Assembly: GCF_003583925.1 (NCBI RefSeq)
Contig: NZ_QYCN01000035.1
Location: 1 to 40,772 of the forward strand
Source: Hymenobacter rubripertinctus
Lineage (GTDB): Bacteria; Bacteroidota; Bacteroidia; Cytophagales; Hymenobacteraceae
Direction: 5' to 3'
Length of the DNA: 40,772 bases
Made by a program: the position numbers and the translations under genes. The notes under the pieces are model-generated. The model had not been told where the DNA came from. It made no database searches and saw only the letters and a program-made list of their open reading frames with translations. This document shows positions 8,394 to 16,360 of this stretch, piece after piece. Each line of letters starts with the position of its first letter. Within the stretch, counting starts at the first letter, position 1.

Positions 8394-10192
8394 GGGGCCA
8401 TTTTAGCTTTGATGGTCCGCGCCAGCGCGGGCACCTGCCAGTCATAGTACACGGCAGCAGGCAAGGCCACCGATTCGTCGGATACCTGCTGTAACAATTC
8501 GACCGCTACCCCGGCTAATCCCGCAATCCTGTTGAGCGGAGCTGGGGTCAGCGGATGCCAGCAGCCTGCGCCACGCGGCAATTCTATTTGCTGGGCCAAT
8601 TCATTCTGCTCGATTCGGTAAGGCTCAAACCAGCGGTCGAACTGCGCTTTTTCGAATGACCCTACCCGCTGCGCGTAGAAAAATAACTGCTGCGCATACA
8701 AGCTCAACGAGCAGCTAACAAATAACGCGTTGGCCTGCATGCTAGGCATGGGCACCATCCGAAGCACGTTGTCTTCCCCCGTCGCATCAATAATAATGGT
8801 CACCTCGGTCGCCGCTTTTTCGAATTCAGCACTACTAGTTGGCAGCCCGAGAGGTAGACCTACGATCTGGGCCAGCGGGTTTACTAAGTTCAGGTGGTCG
8901 GCCAATCTTACCGCCTTGCTGTCGAAGAGGTGATGCAGCCCCAGCACGTGCCGCACTAGGTTACCTCCTTCCAGCACCTGGCCATCAACCACGGTCATGT
9001 GCCGGACTCCCATACGAACCAATTGTTCGGCCAGCACACTACCTAATGCCCCGGCTCCCAGTAGCAGGATACGGGCGTCACACAAGCGCTGCGGAAGGCG
9101 CCCCCGGCTCTGGAGCTCATCGGCATGCCAGTTTTCCGCCTGTTTCACCCAGCGCAGGCTATGGGGGGCCAACAGGTGCTGGCGCAGCAACTTCATTCGG
9201 CTCTTGTCCGAACCCTTCCCCACCGGAGGCGCGAGCTGCAGGGCCTGCCAATGGTAGCGGTAAGGTGCTTCGCCCACTTTCTTCGGAATAGGAGTGCCCA
9301 GTAGCAGCAGCACTTCCGGCGAAAGGCGCAGGCGCTTCCACAAGGGGGCTAGCAACTCCTGCAAATCAAGTCCCTGGGCGGCCAGTGCCTGGGTCAATTC
9401 CTGCATGGTGGCTGGCGCTTGCCAGCCGTGCACCACCGGTATTTCATCCAGCCGGACCCATAAAGCGTGTTGTTGCGCATTGGGGGTAGACAACACTTTA
9501 CCCCATTCTGGCACATGCACGGGCTGTATACCCCGCGCGTCCAGAAATTTCATTGCCACGTAGCCCCGGCGCTCCCGGATGGGCACAATCCAGGCCAGGC
9601 CACTCCGGCTTGGCTCCTGTTGCCAGCGGGCGAACGAACCTTCGTCTTCCTGGTAGATAAGTGTTGCGCTCACCTGCTGCTGCTCGATTCCAAAGTCGGG
9701 TAGCTCAAAGGCATCTCCATCCTGGACCAATTCGCCCTTGGCGGCCGCAGCTAACCATTGCAGGGCTCTCTCAACGTGCCAGCACAGCCGCTCGATGGTA
9801 GTAGACGGCTCCAGTTGTACGGCATTGCGACTTTTAGCCAGGTTACCCAGCCAGGAGCTCGTGCAGATGTGGCCGTTGCGGCAAGGCAACTGCGCGTGTT
9901 GGCTGCCATTGAACATCTGGTGGTGGAAGGTAGCGGCCAGCCCCTGCTCGCCTAGCGCCGGATGAACGGTTATCTTTCCCCATAGGTCTTGCGCGAAATC
10001 CGCCACGAGTTCCCACTCGGTGGTCAGCGGCACTGCGGCGGTGGGCTCCGCCCCGAACAGTTCGAGGCGGAGCCGCAGCATCCATGTGGCTGAGTTCGGT
10101 ACGCGCTGCCACTCCCCCAGCACGGTTACGCCGGCTAAGCCAGTAAGCGTAACGCGGGCCTGGGCGAGGGCAATTTCATCATAGTCACTCAT
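8390..10192 (-). CDS. E2-E1 fusion, ubiquitin-transfer-like enzyme (Cap2-like), copy 1
   Basis: A 600-aa fusion. The N-terminal part has an E2-like core with HPAL around residue 77, then CRNGHICTSSW with the candidate E2 cysteine at Cys110, followed by a helical IERLCWHVERALQWL segment. The C-terminal part is a ThiF/E1 adenylation domain. Its ILLLGAGALG nucleotide loop has glycines 379, 381 and 384, VVDGQ has Asp403, and NLVRH spans residues 411-415. A late GAGCWHP places a candidate E1 thioester cysteine at Cys544. Length and order match Cap2 of type II CBASS, which ligates the C-terminus of the CD-NTase to targets. Here no CD-NTase is encoded; the gene upstream by 20 nt encodes a YegP-repeat protein, the likely substrate. 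Function is inferred from family and context. Confidence 0.9.
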   Translation of the reverse strand: MSDYDEIALAQARVTLTGLAGVTVLGEWQRVPNSATWMLRLRLELFGAEPTAAVPLTTEWELVADFAQDLWGKITVHPALGEQGLAATFHHQMFNGSQHAQLPCRNGHICTSSWLGNLAKSRNAVQLEPSTTIERLCWHVERALQWLAAAAKGELVQDGDAFELPDFGIEQQQVSATLIYQEDEGSFARWQQEPSRSGLAWIVPIRERRGYVAMKFLDARGIQPVHVPEWGKVLSTPNAQQHALWVRLDEIPVVHGWQAPATMQELTQALAAQGLDLQELLAPLWKRLRLSPEVLLLLGTPIPKKVGEAPYRYHWQALQLAPPVGKGSDKSRMKLLRQHLLAPHSLRWVKQAENWHADELQSRGRLPQRLCDARILLLGAGALGSVLAEQLVRMGVRHMTVVDGQVLEGGNLVRHVLGLHHLFDSKAVRLADHLNLVNPLAQIVGLPLGLPTSSAEFEKAATEVTIIIDATGEDNVLRMVPMPSMQANALFVSCSLSLYAQQLFFYAQRVGSFEKAQFDRWFEPYRIEQNELAQQIELPRGAGCWHPLTPAPLNRIAGLAGVAVELLQQVSDESVALPAAVYYDWQVPALARTIKAKMAP

Positions 10193-10212
10193 GGCCGGGC
10201 AGTGAACAGTGA

Positions 10213-10671
10213 TTAGGCGAAACGACCAGGACCGGAGGAGCCGCCTGTGGTGGGAGGCACATAGCTGCCCCCATTGCCGCCGTTACCTCCTGAGTTAGAG
10301 CCGCCGCCAACTTCCTTCAGCAGCGAGCGTACATTGGTGATGGCCCGCTTCACATTATGCTCGCTGACGTAGCCCTCCGCGCTGTCGGCGATGATTTTAT
10401 TGTTTTGGGCCTGGAAGTGCCAGCGCCACTCGCCTGCTTTATCGACGAAGTATTCATATTCGGCTCCTGGACCGCTATCGGTACCTGCCGGATTGGTCAC
10501 CTGGCGCTCCGGAGCCTCTACACCAAGCGTGGTGAACAGCGCCGCTCCTTTTTCGCAGTCAGCTTTATGGTGGTAGCCTTCTGCAGAATCTGCGACAATC
10601 TTATGGTTGCCGTCCTTTAGATTCCAGCGCCACTCTTTGGCGCTGTCTTGAAAAAAGTTGAATCCCTTCAT
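10213..10671 (-). CDS. Double YegP/DUF1508 protein with Gly-rich tail, copy 1
   Basis: A 152-aa protein with two DUF1508 repeats: FNFFQDSAKEWRWNLKDGN...IVADSAEGY at the N-terminus and YEYFVDKAGEWRWHF...IIADSAEGY in the middle. After the second helix comes a flexible tail rich in Gly, Ser and Asn that ends GGSSGPGRFA. The ATG at 10671 is chosen because copy 2 starts with the same MKGFNFFQDS and the upstream extension is not conserved. It is the first gene of the E2-E1/JAB operon. A folded head with a disordered, conserved C-terminus is what a conjugatable modifier needs, so I propose it is the substrate of the E2-E1 protein. No function in conjugation has to my knowledge been shown for YegP proteins. 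Confidence 0.85.
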   Translation of the reverse strand: MKGFNFFQDSAKEWRWNLKDGNHKIVADSAEGYHHKADCEKGAALFTTLGVEAPERQVTNPAGTDSGPGAEYEYFVDKAGEWRWHFQAQNNKIIADSAEGYVSEHNVKRAITNVRSLLKEVGGGSNSGGNGGNGGSYVPPTTGGSSGPGRFA

Positions 10672-10931
10672 GGGTAAACGGTTTTGGTTGTAAGGATGTA
10701 AGAAACGTCTACTGCTCGCCACCGGCCGGTACTGCACAGCTTCATCTGCCTTATCAACCTGCATGCCGCTATTGCTTTGCTGACACAATTGCACTGATGG
10801 CACGTCTTGAACGACTAACCAAACCATGCAACTGGTGCATTCATGAGACAGACTTGCTTACATTTGCCGGAGTAGGCATCCGCCTGCCACAATGGCAATG
10901 TCATGCATAGCCCTTTAATCAACAAGTAGTT
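10672..10931. promoter_or_regulatory. Divergent control region, cassette copy 1
   Basis: A 260-bp gap separates the divergent operon and repressor genes. It contains an imperfect inverted repeat at 10872-10887 (GTAGGCATCCGCCTGC) within about 60 bp that is well conserved with copy 2, including TTGCTTACATTTG and the CAATG runs beside it. This is the best candidate operator for the adjacent XRE protein. An upstream open extension of the YegP frame runs through here but is not conserved in copy 2. Confidence 0.55.
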
Positions 10932-11339
10932 ATGTCGCAAGAAATCAATGCTGATGCCTTGGCAGAAGCCATTGTAAGGCATCGCGAAGCCAAAAAGCTG
11001 ACAGGTCGGGCGGCTGCGGCAGAGATGGACCATGTCAGTCCGTCCACTTTATCGCGGATTGAGCGGGGCAGCTTGCCCGACTTGGACACGTACATGAGAA
11101 TTTGCCGCTGGCTGGAGGTGGACCCGGCTCACTTTGCCAGCGTCCCGGCCGGTAAAAAAAGCGCAGATACGGAGTCAGTGCTAAAAAAAGAGGATATAAT
11201 TACGCATCTTCGGGCGGACAAACTGCTGACGCAGCAGACCCGGGAGGCGTTAATCACCATGATTGAAGTAGCGTACGCGGCCGCCCGGCGCAATATCTTT
11301 CCTGATGAGTCCCAAGTTCCCCCCCCGCTTCAAAGCTAA
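10932..11339 (+). CDS. XRE-family repressor (CapH-like), copy 1
   Basis: A 135-aa protein with an N-terminal lambda-Cro-type HTH (AIVRHREAKKLTGRAAAAEM, then VSPSTLSRIERGSLPDLDTYMRICRWLEV) and a C-terminal helical part (DIITHLRADKLLTQQTREALITMIEVAYAAARR) that could be the dimer or cleavage region. It overlaps the ImmA-like gene by 35 bp and is divergent from the E2-E1 operon. Repressor plus ImmA-type peptidase next to a Cap2/Cap3-like pair is the arrangement known from CapH-CapP in CBASS loci, where the peptidase inactivates the repressor after DNA damage. That role is inferred here. Confidence 0.85.
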   Translation: MSQEINADALAEAIVRHREAKKLTGRAAAAEMDHVSPSTLSRIERGSLPDLDTYMRICRWLEVDPAHFASVPAGKKSADTESVLKKEDIITHLRADKLLTQQTREALITMIEVAYAAARRNIFPDESQVPPPLQS

Positions 11340-11919
11340 GGCAGAAATCACGTCCCTTGATCTACGTCGGCAACTGGGCCTCACTGCGGCTGCGGCGTGC
11401 CCCGCTAAACTGGCAACTGGTCATCATGGCGTCCTATTAGCGGCGGCTGATGCTTTCAACGACTCGATAGTCGATGCGCTCTTAGATGAATTCCCGGACC
11501 ATCTGCGCATGCGTCAGCAGCTAAGATGGATTGCCAACGATACGATTGAGTTTTCGGCCATTGTGGCCATCGTCCGGGGATGCAAGATGATTCTCTACAA
11601 CGCTAATAACTCGCCAGCCAGGCAGCAGAGTGATATTATGCACGAACTGGCGCACATTCTCTGTGAGCACAAGGGTGATTGCTTACAGTTGAATTCTGAC
11701 ATCTCGTTACGGGTGCATAATGCCGGTCATGAACAGGAAGCGAAATGGTTGGGGGCCGCGCTACAGATTCCCGAGCAAGGCATTTTCGAGCACGTTCGCG
11801 CTGGCCGGTCATCGGAAGAAATTGCCCAGATATATGGTGCCAGCCTGCCGATGGTTATTTACCGACGCCGTATTCTGGCGATTGACCGACGTATTTCTTA
11901 TCTGAAGCAAGTGCGCTGA
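11305..11919 (+). CDS. ImmA/IrrE-family metallopeptidase (CapP-like), copy 1
   Basis: A 204-aa protein. The zinc motif HELAH is at residues 113-117 inside SDIMHELAHILCEH, and EQEAKWLGAALQIPE around residue 143 supplies the downstream acidic ligand typical of ImmA/IrrE. The C-terminal end (SSEEIAQIYGASLPMVIYRRRI) is the usual small helical HTH-like part. Known members cleave a partner XRE repressor; its partner is surely the gene it overlaps. It ends ...SYLKQVR, three residues longer than copy 2, exactly where similarity between the copies stops. Confidence 0.9.
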   Translation: MSPKFPPRFKAKAEITSLDLRRQLGLTAAAACPAKLATGHHGVLLAAADAFNDSIVDALLDEFPDHLRMRQQLRWIANDTIEFSAIVAIVRGCKMILYNANNSPARQQSDIMHELAHILCEHKGDCLQLNSDISLRVHNAGHEQEAKWLGAALQIPEQGIFEHVRAGRSSEEIAQIYGASLPMVIYRRRILAIDRRISYLKQVR

Positions 11920-12030
11920 AACGGCACTATTGCCGCAAAAACGCACGAATCTCGCAGCAATGAGTTCATAATCCAAGCACCTATAAAGTGTCTCGTCCTA
12001 AGAAAAGTTGACCAAAAACTTGGTTAACTT

Positions 12031-12444
12031 ATGGCATCACTGTCTGACTTGCGTATGCAAAAGCACGCGCTTTCCATGCGCCAAATGGTGGCTGAAATCC
12101 ATCTGGGCAAACTCAACATCGCCCAGGCTGCCGCCAAATTCGAACTTACGCGTAAAACCGTTTGGCATTGGATCGACTTGGTCGAAGCGGAAGCGGAGGC
12201 CGACAATTTGCCCCCGGCTGCCTCATCGGCTCCCCCCAGGGCAAGGAGACGAGTAACTCGTCCGGTGCCGCAGCAGAGCGAAGCGGTCGAGGCCCTCACC
12301 GCGAAGATTCAAGCTCTGGAAGTCGCGTTGGAGAAGGCCAACTTCAAAGCCCTGTATTATGCCACTTTACTACGCGTAGCGGAGGAGGAGCTCGGTATTG
12401 ATATCGAAAAAAAGTCCGCTACCAAGCCCTCCGCATCCTGCTAA
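12031..12444 (+). CDS. IS3-family OrfA
   Basis: A 137-aa protein with an N-terminal HTH (IAQAAAKFELTRKTVWHWI) and a C-terminal coiled-coil (EAVEALTAKIQALEVALEKANF), the usual OrfA layout with a leucine-zipper-like segment. Its frame ends nine codons past an A AAA AAG heptamer, and the next phase leads into orfB. Confidence 0.85.
   Translation: MASLSDLRMQKHALSMRQMVAEIHLGKLNIAQAAAKFELTRKTVWHWIDLVEAEAEADNLPPAASSAPPRARRRVTRPVPQQSEAVEALTAKIQALEVALEKANFKALYYATLLRVAEEELGIDIEKKSATKPSASC
12408..12414 (+). other. Programmed -1 frameshift heptamer
   Basis: The sequence A AAA AAG lies in the orfA frame with codons GAA AAA AAG. A one-base slip back makes the ribosome read on as GTC CGC TAC, which is the open orfB frame (VRYQALRILLKSHP). 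This is the classical IS3-family site that produces the OrfAB transposase. Confidence 0.8.
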
Positions 12445-12473
12445 AGAGCCACCCTTCAATCGCTATTCGGTCG

Positions 12474-13502
12474 TTGGAAGAAGTGCTTGGTTTTAGCCGG
12501 CAGGCGTACTATCAATACTGGAAACGACAAACCGGAGCGGTTAATCAGGAAGCGGTGGTTGTTAACCTAGTGCGAGCCCTCCGGGAAGACCATCCTCGCA
12601 TGGGGACGCGCAAGCTCTATGAGCGATTACAGGACGAGTTGACCACGCAGCAACTGAAAATGGGCCGCGATGCCTTATTTGAGTTGTTGGCGGCTCATGG
12701 CCTGTTGGTACGCCGGCGCCGACGGCGCGTGCGGACGACTTTTTCCCGGCACCGCTTCCGCAAGTATCCCAACTTAATCAGCGCGCTGGTTGTCGACCGG
12801 CCCAACCAGGTCTGGGTCGCCGACATCACCTACTGGTTTACGCCCTACGGTTGCTTGTACATTTCGCTGGTCACGGATGCGTATTCCAGGCGTATTATGA
12901 GCTACGCCGTAGCACAAACGCTGCAAGCCGTTCATTGCAAGAGCGCGCTACAACGGGCCCTGGATCAACTGACGGGAAAAGAGGCCAACGCCTTGATTCA
13001 CCATTCTGACCGGGGCGTCCAATATTGCAGTGCCGAGTATATCGGCCTGCTCAACGCCCACCACGTGCAGGTGAGTATGACCCAACAGGGGGACCCGTTG
13101 GAGAATACCATTGCCGAGCGCATCAACGGGATTCTAAAAAACGAGTATCTGGCCCATCAGCTCGTGACCTCATTGGCGCAGGCGCAAACGGTGCTACAAC
13201 AGGCCCTGTACCTCTACAACTACCAGCGTCTCCACCTGAGCTGTGACATGCTGGTGCCGGATCAGGCGCATCAAAAAGAAGGAAAGCTCAAATGGTCAAC
13301 GCTTTTCAGGACGGGTCAAACTCGACAAACACTTACGGGATACTTTCGACCCGACCAGTTAAGCGACACAGATATTTTACCAAGCTATACCGGGCCGCCT
13401 AGCAAACTGACTCTTCCGCTTAGCTACCGTGCTTTTTCTCTGTTGTGTTCCTGCTCGTATGCTTTAAGAAATGCTATGTTAGCATCTAGCTGTTTGTTAT
13501 AG
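12474..13502 (+). CDS. IS3-family OrfB transposase (DDE)
   Basis: The integrase core shows ADITYW (first Asp), HSDRGVQY (second Asp) and ENTIAERINGILKNEY (Glu). The first start codon in frame is a TTG at 12474, but the frame is open from 12414, so the true product is OrfAB made by frameshifting. The frame has no stop before the right inverted repeat ends at 13318. It continues through the terminus and about 60 more codons of flanking DNA, overlapping the 3' end of the relaxase gene. The last ~60 residues are therefore not transposase. Confidence 0.85.
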   Translation: MEEVLGFSRQAYYQYWKRQTGAVNQEAVVVNLVRALREDHPRMGTRKLYERLQDELTTQQLKMGRDALFELLAAHGLLVRRRRRRVRTTFSRHRFRKYPNLISALVVDRPNQVWVADITYWFTPYGCLYISLVTDAYSRRIMSYAVAQTLQAVHCKSALQRALDQLTGKEANALIHHSDRGVQYCSAEYIGLLNAHHVQVSMTQQGDPLENTIAERINGILKNEYLAHQLVTSLAQAQTVLQQALYLYNYQRLHLSCDMLVPDQAHQKEGKLKWSTLFRTGQTRQTLTGYFRPDQLSDTDILPSYTGPPSKLTLPLSYRAFSLLCSCSYALRNAMLASSCLL

Positions 13503-14833
13503 AACGTGGAAAGAGACTGCTCACCTACCCGCAGATCACGGGGAGAAAACTCCTGTTGGCTTCCTTTCACGGCGAGCATGAAACTCCCTGCACTGTGCTC
13601 TCTTACTTCAATCCCCTGCTTGCTTGTTTCGCTGACAAAAATAGCGTGGTAGCTGCCAGTGTGATGATTGTCTGCAATAACGGCCTGACACACCCGCTCA
13701 ATCTGCTCCTTTTCACGCTGCTGACTGGCGTTGAGTGGTTGCGTAGCGCTGGCCAGTTCTTGGATGCGGCGCTCAATAGCGGCGACGGCCGACCCGACCC
13801 CCGGTTTGGGTTGTCTAGTCAGAATGTCGTGGAGCTCCCGGCTCATGGGTGGGGGGGCCTGTTGTGGCTGCCATTTCTTGAACGCTACGCCCTGCTGCAC
13901 CCAGCCGGTGGTCAGGTGCTCAATCGGGTCGATAGTAATCCTTCCTGCCTCAGCTCTGCGCTCAATCTTGCCTAGCGTTTTATAAAATACGTCATCAAAA
14001 TTTCGCTCCCGGGCTGCCTCTTTCACCCGGTCTGGGTCAAGTTTTTGTCCGGTTATGAGCTTGGAATTTATGCGGATCAGTTGGGCCTCGAGCCGAGTTT
14101 CTTTCTGCCCAATTTTCTCCGGCGTCAACTCCCGCTTACTGTTTTCTTTCGCGCGGCGGTGAATGTACTCGGCTCTTTCCCATATAAGTTTCCGACGTCG
14201 CATATCTCCTAGCGGTCCTGTTTCGAATCGAAGTTTTCCAATCCGCTCTTCTATCTCGATTCCGACCGTTGCGTGAAAATCAACGCGATCAAACCGGTTG
14301 GCCGTACCTAAGGGATTGAGCGTAATTTTCTGCGCACGGTCCCGTGCACTCACCAGGACATGAATGTGAGTCTGGAGTGGCCCCTTTTCCTGGCCCTGAG
14401 GGCCGTCATCGGTACCCCGGTACGTCCGTTCCCGGTGGATCGTCGCGGCCCAAACCAATTCGCTTTCTCCTAATTTTCGGTTTCCTTCCAGGCTAAAGTT
14501 TTTTGCATATAGCTCCATGGCCGCACGAGTGAACGCGGCAAGATGCCGCGCGTCGTTACCCAAATAAGCTGTCTGACTTGGTTCCGGGCTAAGCACCAAG
14601 GAGTAAAATTTAGCCGCTCCCTGCCGCAAGCCCTTGTGGTTGTTATCGAGCATCTCCACTACCTGGTCAGCGCTCAATACACCCGCCTTTTCAGTGCCGA
14701 AGAATTCAGCTCCTTCCCGTCCAGCCTGCTTGGCCTCTTGCTCCAAGTAGTTCGTGGTTCGACGAGCAGAGCCGGTATTGGCGTACACTTTCCTACCATG
14801 GATAGCCGGGTTTATTACCTTTGCGTAGAGCAT
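13424..14833 (-). CDS. Bacteroidetes-type relaxase (MobB/DUF5712-like), 469 aa
   Basis: The start at 14833 gives MLYAKVINPAIHGRKVYANT, a typical N-terminus; a longer frame begins at 14863 inside a tandem repeat. TIHRERTY (His133) and LQTHIHVLVSARD (His156 and His158) form the three-His metal site of a HUH-like nicking domain. The Tyr-containing NYLEQEA near residue 29 is a candidate nucleophile. The C-terminal half is charged and helical. It should nick and pilot plasmid DNA during mobilization with an exogenous conjugation system, as no transfer channel genes are visible. The accessory gene lies 130 bp upstream on the same strand. Confidence 0.8.
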   Translation of the reverse strand: MLYAKVINPAIHGRKVYANTGSARRTTNYLEQEAKQAGREGAEFFGTEKAGVLSADQVVEMLDNNHKGLRQGAAKFYSLVLSPEPSQTAYLGNDARHLAAFTRAAMELYAKNFSLEGNRKLGESELVWAATIHRERTYRGTDDGPQGQEKGPLQTHIHVLVSARDRAQKITLNPLGTANRFDRVDFHATVGIEIEERIGKLRFETGPLGDMRRRKLIWERAEYIHRRAKENSKRELTPEKIGQKETRLEAQLIRINSKLITGQKLDPDRVKEAARERNFDDVFYKTLGKIERRAEAGRITIDPIEHLTTGWVQQGVAFKKWQPQQAPPPMSRELHDILTRQPKPGVGSAVAAIERRIQELASATQPLNASQQREKEQIERVCQAVIADNHHTGSYHAIFVSETSKQGIEVREHSAGSFMLAVKGSQQEFSPRDLRVGEQSLSTFYNKQLDANIAFLKAYEQEHNREKAR

Positions 14834-14839
14834 GAGCGG

Positions 14840-14873
14840 GTGCGTAAACAAGTGCGTAAACAAGTGCGTAAAT
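14840..14873. repeat. Tandem 12-bp repeat at the relaxase start
   Basis: GTGCGTAAACAA occurs at 14840 and 14852, with a third partial unit at 14864. The array lies within 40 bp upstream of the relaxase ATG. It could be a binding site for a mobilization protein, or a source of slippage that changes the N-terminus of a longer relaxase form. Confidence 0.6.
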
Positions 14874-14965
14874 AGGCTGGCGGCTGGGGCGAAAGCAGCG
14901 CGGGCCTGGGTAAATTGCAGGGCGTTGCAGGAAGAACCAAACGTGGGTTTTCCGAGAGGTCTTCG

Positions 14966-15769
14966 TTAGTGCCAAGGCTCATCCCACGGTTGATCCGACA
15001 GCGAATCCGGGTTGGAACCGGGCGTGCCGGCAGGTAGAGTCATTGGGGGCGGGGCAGCAATTTCAGGACGCATTGTATGGGTACGTTCCAGTAGTGCAAT
15101 TCCTTGCAGCAGCTTCCGGGACAGGTCGACAACTTCGATATCGCGCACTCTATCTTGCTCGCTATTTAACTCGTCCAGCATGAATTTGGGCATTGCCCCC
15201 GGTGGAACTACCGTAGCCAGTAATTGCCCTAAATCGGCCGCCGTTTTACGGCCCACCTGACTATCAATACTCGCGCGCAGTACCCGCTCAATGAGCGGCC
15301 ACAAGTACTGTGATTCAGTGTCTGCTGCCCGCTGAAGCAAGTTCACTTCAATGGCTTCCAAATACAAGTGCAACGTCGTTTGGTTGGTGCTTAGTTGAGC
15401 GTAGAGGTTCTGTTCCAGCGCGCGCCAAGTGCTCACCAACTCGTTGCCAATGCCCGTACTGTGCTGGCGGCCCGCTTCCTGCATTTGCTCTACCCGTTGA
15501 GAAAGCTGGCTCAATTTTTCTCCTACCTCAGCGAGGCCAGCACCAGCAGTCCGTTTGGTCGGATCGAGCCCTAGCTCCGCGAAATAGCTGGCCGCTGCAC
15601 CCGCGTAGGCGCTCTTACTAAGCTTTAACTTGGAAGCGGCGGCCGTTAACAAGTGGTAGGCTTGATCATCAAACGCCACGGCCCTTCCTTGGGCGTGGGA
15701 GGACTTGCGCCCCACTTTCTGCGCCGGTTGACGGCGGGCCGGTCTTTTCGGCTTCTCTTCCTTATTCAT
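14966..15769 (-). CDS. Mobilization accessory protein (MobA-like), 267 aa
   Basis: The N-terminus is basic (KPKRPARRQPAQKVGRK). A short segment follows (GRAVAFDDQAYHLLTAAASK, then LSKSAYAGAAASYFAELGL) that fits a ribbon-helix-helix-like DNA-binding fold. A long helical, coiled-coil-prone middle (LAEVGEKLSQLSQRVEQM) and a Pro-rich acidic tail complete it. Position upstream of the relaxase and domain style match the accessory proteins of Bacteroidetes mobilizable plasmids, which bind oriT. The AT-rich DNA just upstream (15770-16000) is the natural oriT candidate. Confidence 0.65.
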   Translation of the reverse strand: MNKEEKPKRPARRQPAQKVGRKSSHAQGRAVAFDDQAYHLLTAAASKLKLSKSAYAGAAASYFAELGLDPTKRTAGAGLAEVGEKLSQLSQRVEQMQEAGRQHSTGIGNELVSTWRALEQNLYAQLSTNQTTLHLYLEAIEVNLLQRAADTESQYLWPLIERVLRASIDSQVGRKTAADLGQLLATVVPPGAMPKFMLDELNSEQDRVRDIEVVDLSRKLLQGIALLERTHTMRPEIAAPPPMTLPAGTPGSNPDSLSDQPWDEPWH

Positions 15770-16360
15770 CGTGATATTAATGGTTTTACGCTTTGATTAT
15801 CAGCTGTTTGAATCAATAAAAACATACCCTTTCATAACTGCTTGATAAAAACACTATTTGCAGGTCATAAATAAGCGCTTTATATAATGTTTTATGTCTT
15901 GATTGACAGTTAGTTAGATTATAAAATCAGGTAGTATTTATTTTATTCACTCATAATCAGTTTGTTAAGCACTATCTGTAAAGCTCCTCCTGCTAAAGAC
16001 TACGATGGTTACCACATGTGTGATCCTGTGCGTTGCCCCACCACAGGTTGTAATATATGTGCTGGCTTTGAATTTGGCCTATCCGACCTTGCTTATAATT
16101 CTTTCGCTCTCCCTCCTACCTGGTCGTGATAGTCTCTGCCCAAGCCGCTATATCTCTGACTATGGTCATCTCCACTGCTTACCAACTTTGCCAGCCGCCA
16201 CTATCCATTGCACTCGTTTTGTTCTCTTAGCACGCCCCCCCACTTCATCTCGGTTCTCTGGGTACGCTAGCAACTCTTATTACAATCAGCCGCATAAAAT
16301 CCTGGTGACCTTTAAAAGTGCTCAGCCGTCTCCAGCTATAAATCTTAAGCCAACACTTAT

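Larger units (their letters stand above)
7690..11905. repeat. Long inverted repeat, copy 1 (defence-like cassette)
   Basis: This stretch of about 4.2 kb is the inverted partner of about 30385-34745. Gene order, gene lengths (600, 161 and 135 aa are identical), the 20-nt gap before the E2-E1 gene and the overlapping start/stop junctions are the same. The E2-E1 proteins differ at roughly one residue in ten by eye. Similarity ends inside the C39-like gene on one side and at the last codons of the ImmA-like gene on the other. Confidence 0.9.
11989..13318 (+). mobile_element. IS3-family insertion sequence
   Basis: A 1330-bp element with imperfect 25-bp terminal inverted repeats at 11989-12013 and 13294-13318, matching at 19 of 25 positions by eye. 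It carries orfA and orfB in -1 phase. I do not see a direct target duplication (flanks TAAAG and AACTC), so one side may have rearranged after insertion. It sits between the ImmA-like gene of cassette copy 1 and the relaxase gene. Confidence 0.85.

Noticed and set aside
8839..9291. Plus-strand open frame inside the E2-E1 gene of copy 1
   Set aside because: It is antisense to a strongly supported gene; the same shadow exists in copy 2 because the DNA is duplicated.
10672..10827. N-terminal extension of the YegP protein in copy 1
   Set aside because: The extension is not conserved in copy 2 and overlaps the control region; both copies share the MKGFNFFQDS start.
7908..11919. A complete CBASS operon
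   Set aside because: I looked for a CD-NTase or cyclic-nucleotide effector in both cassettes and their flanks and found none; the patatin gene at 2658 is 4 kb away in an opposite-strand operon and belongs to another cluster.
11305..11919. HTH plus ImmA pair as a stand-alone toxin-antitoxin module
   Set aside because: Conserved divergent linkage to the E2-E1 operon in both copies fits a regulator better; a toxin role cannot be fully excluded.
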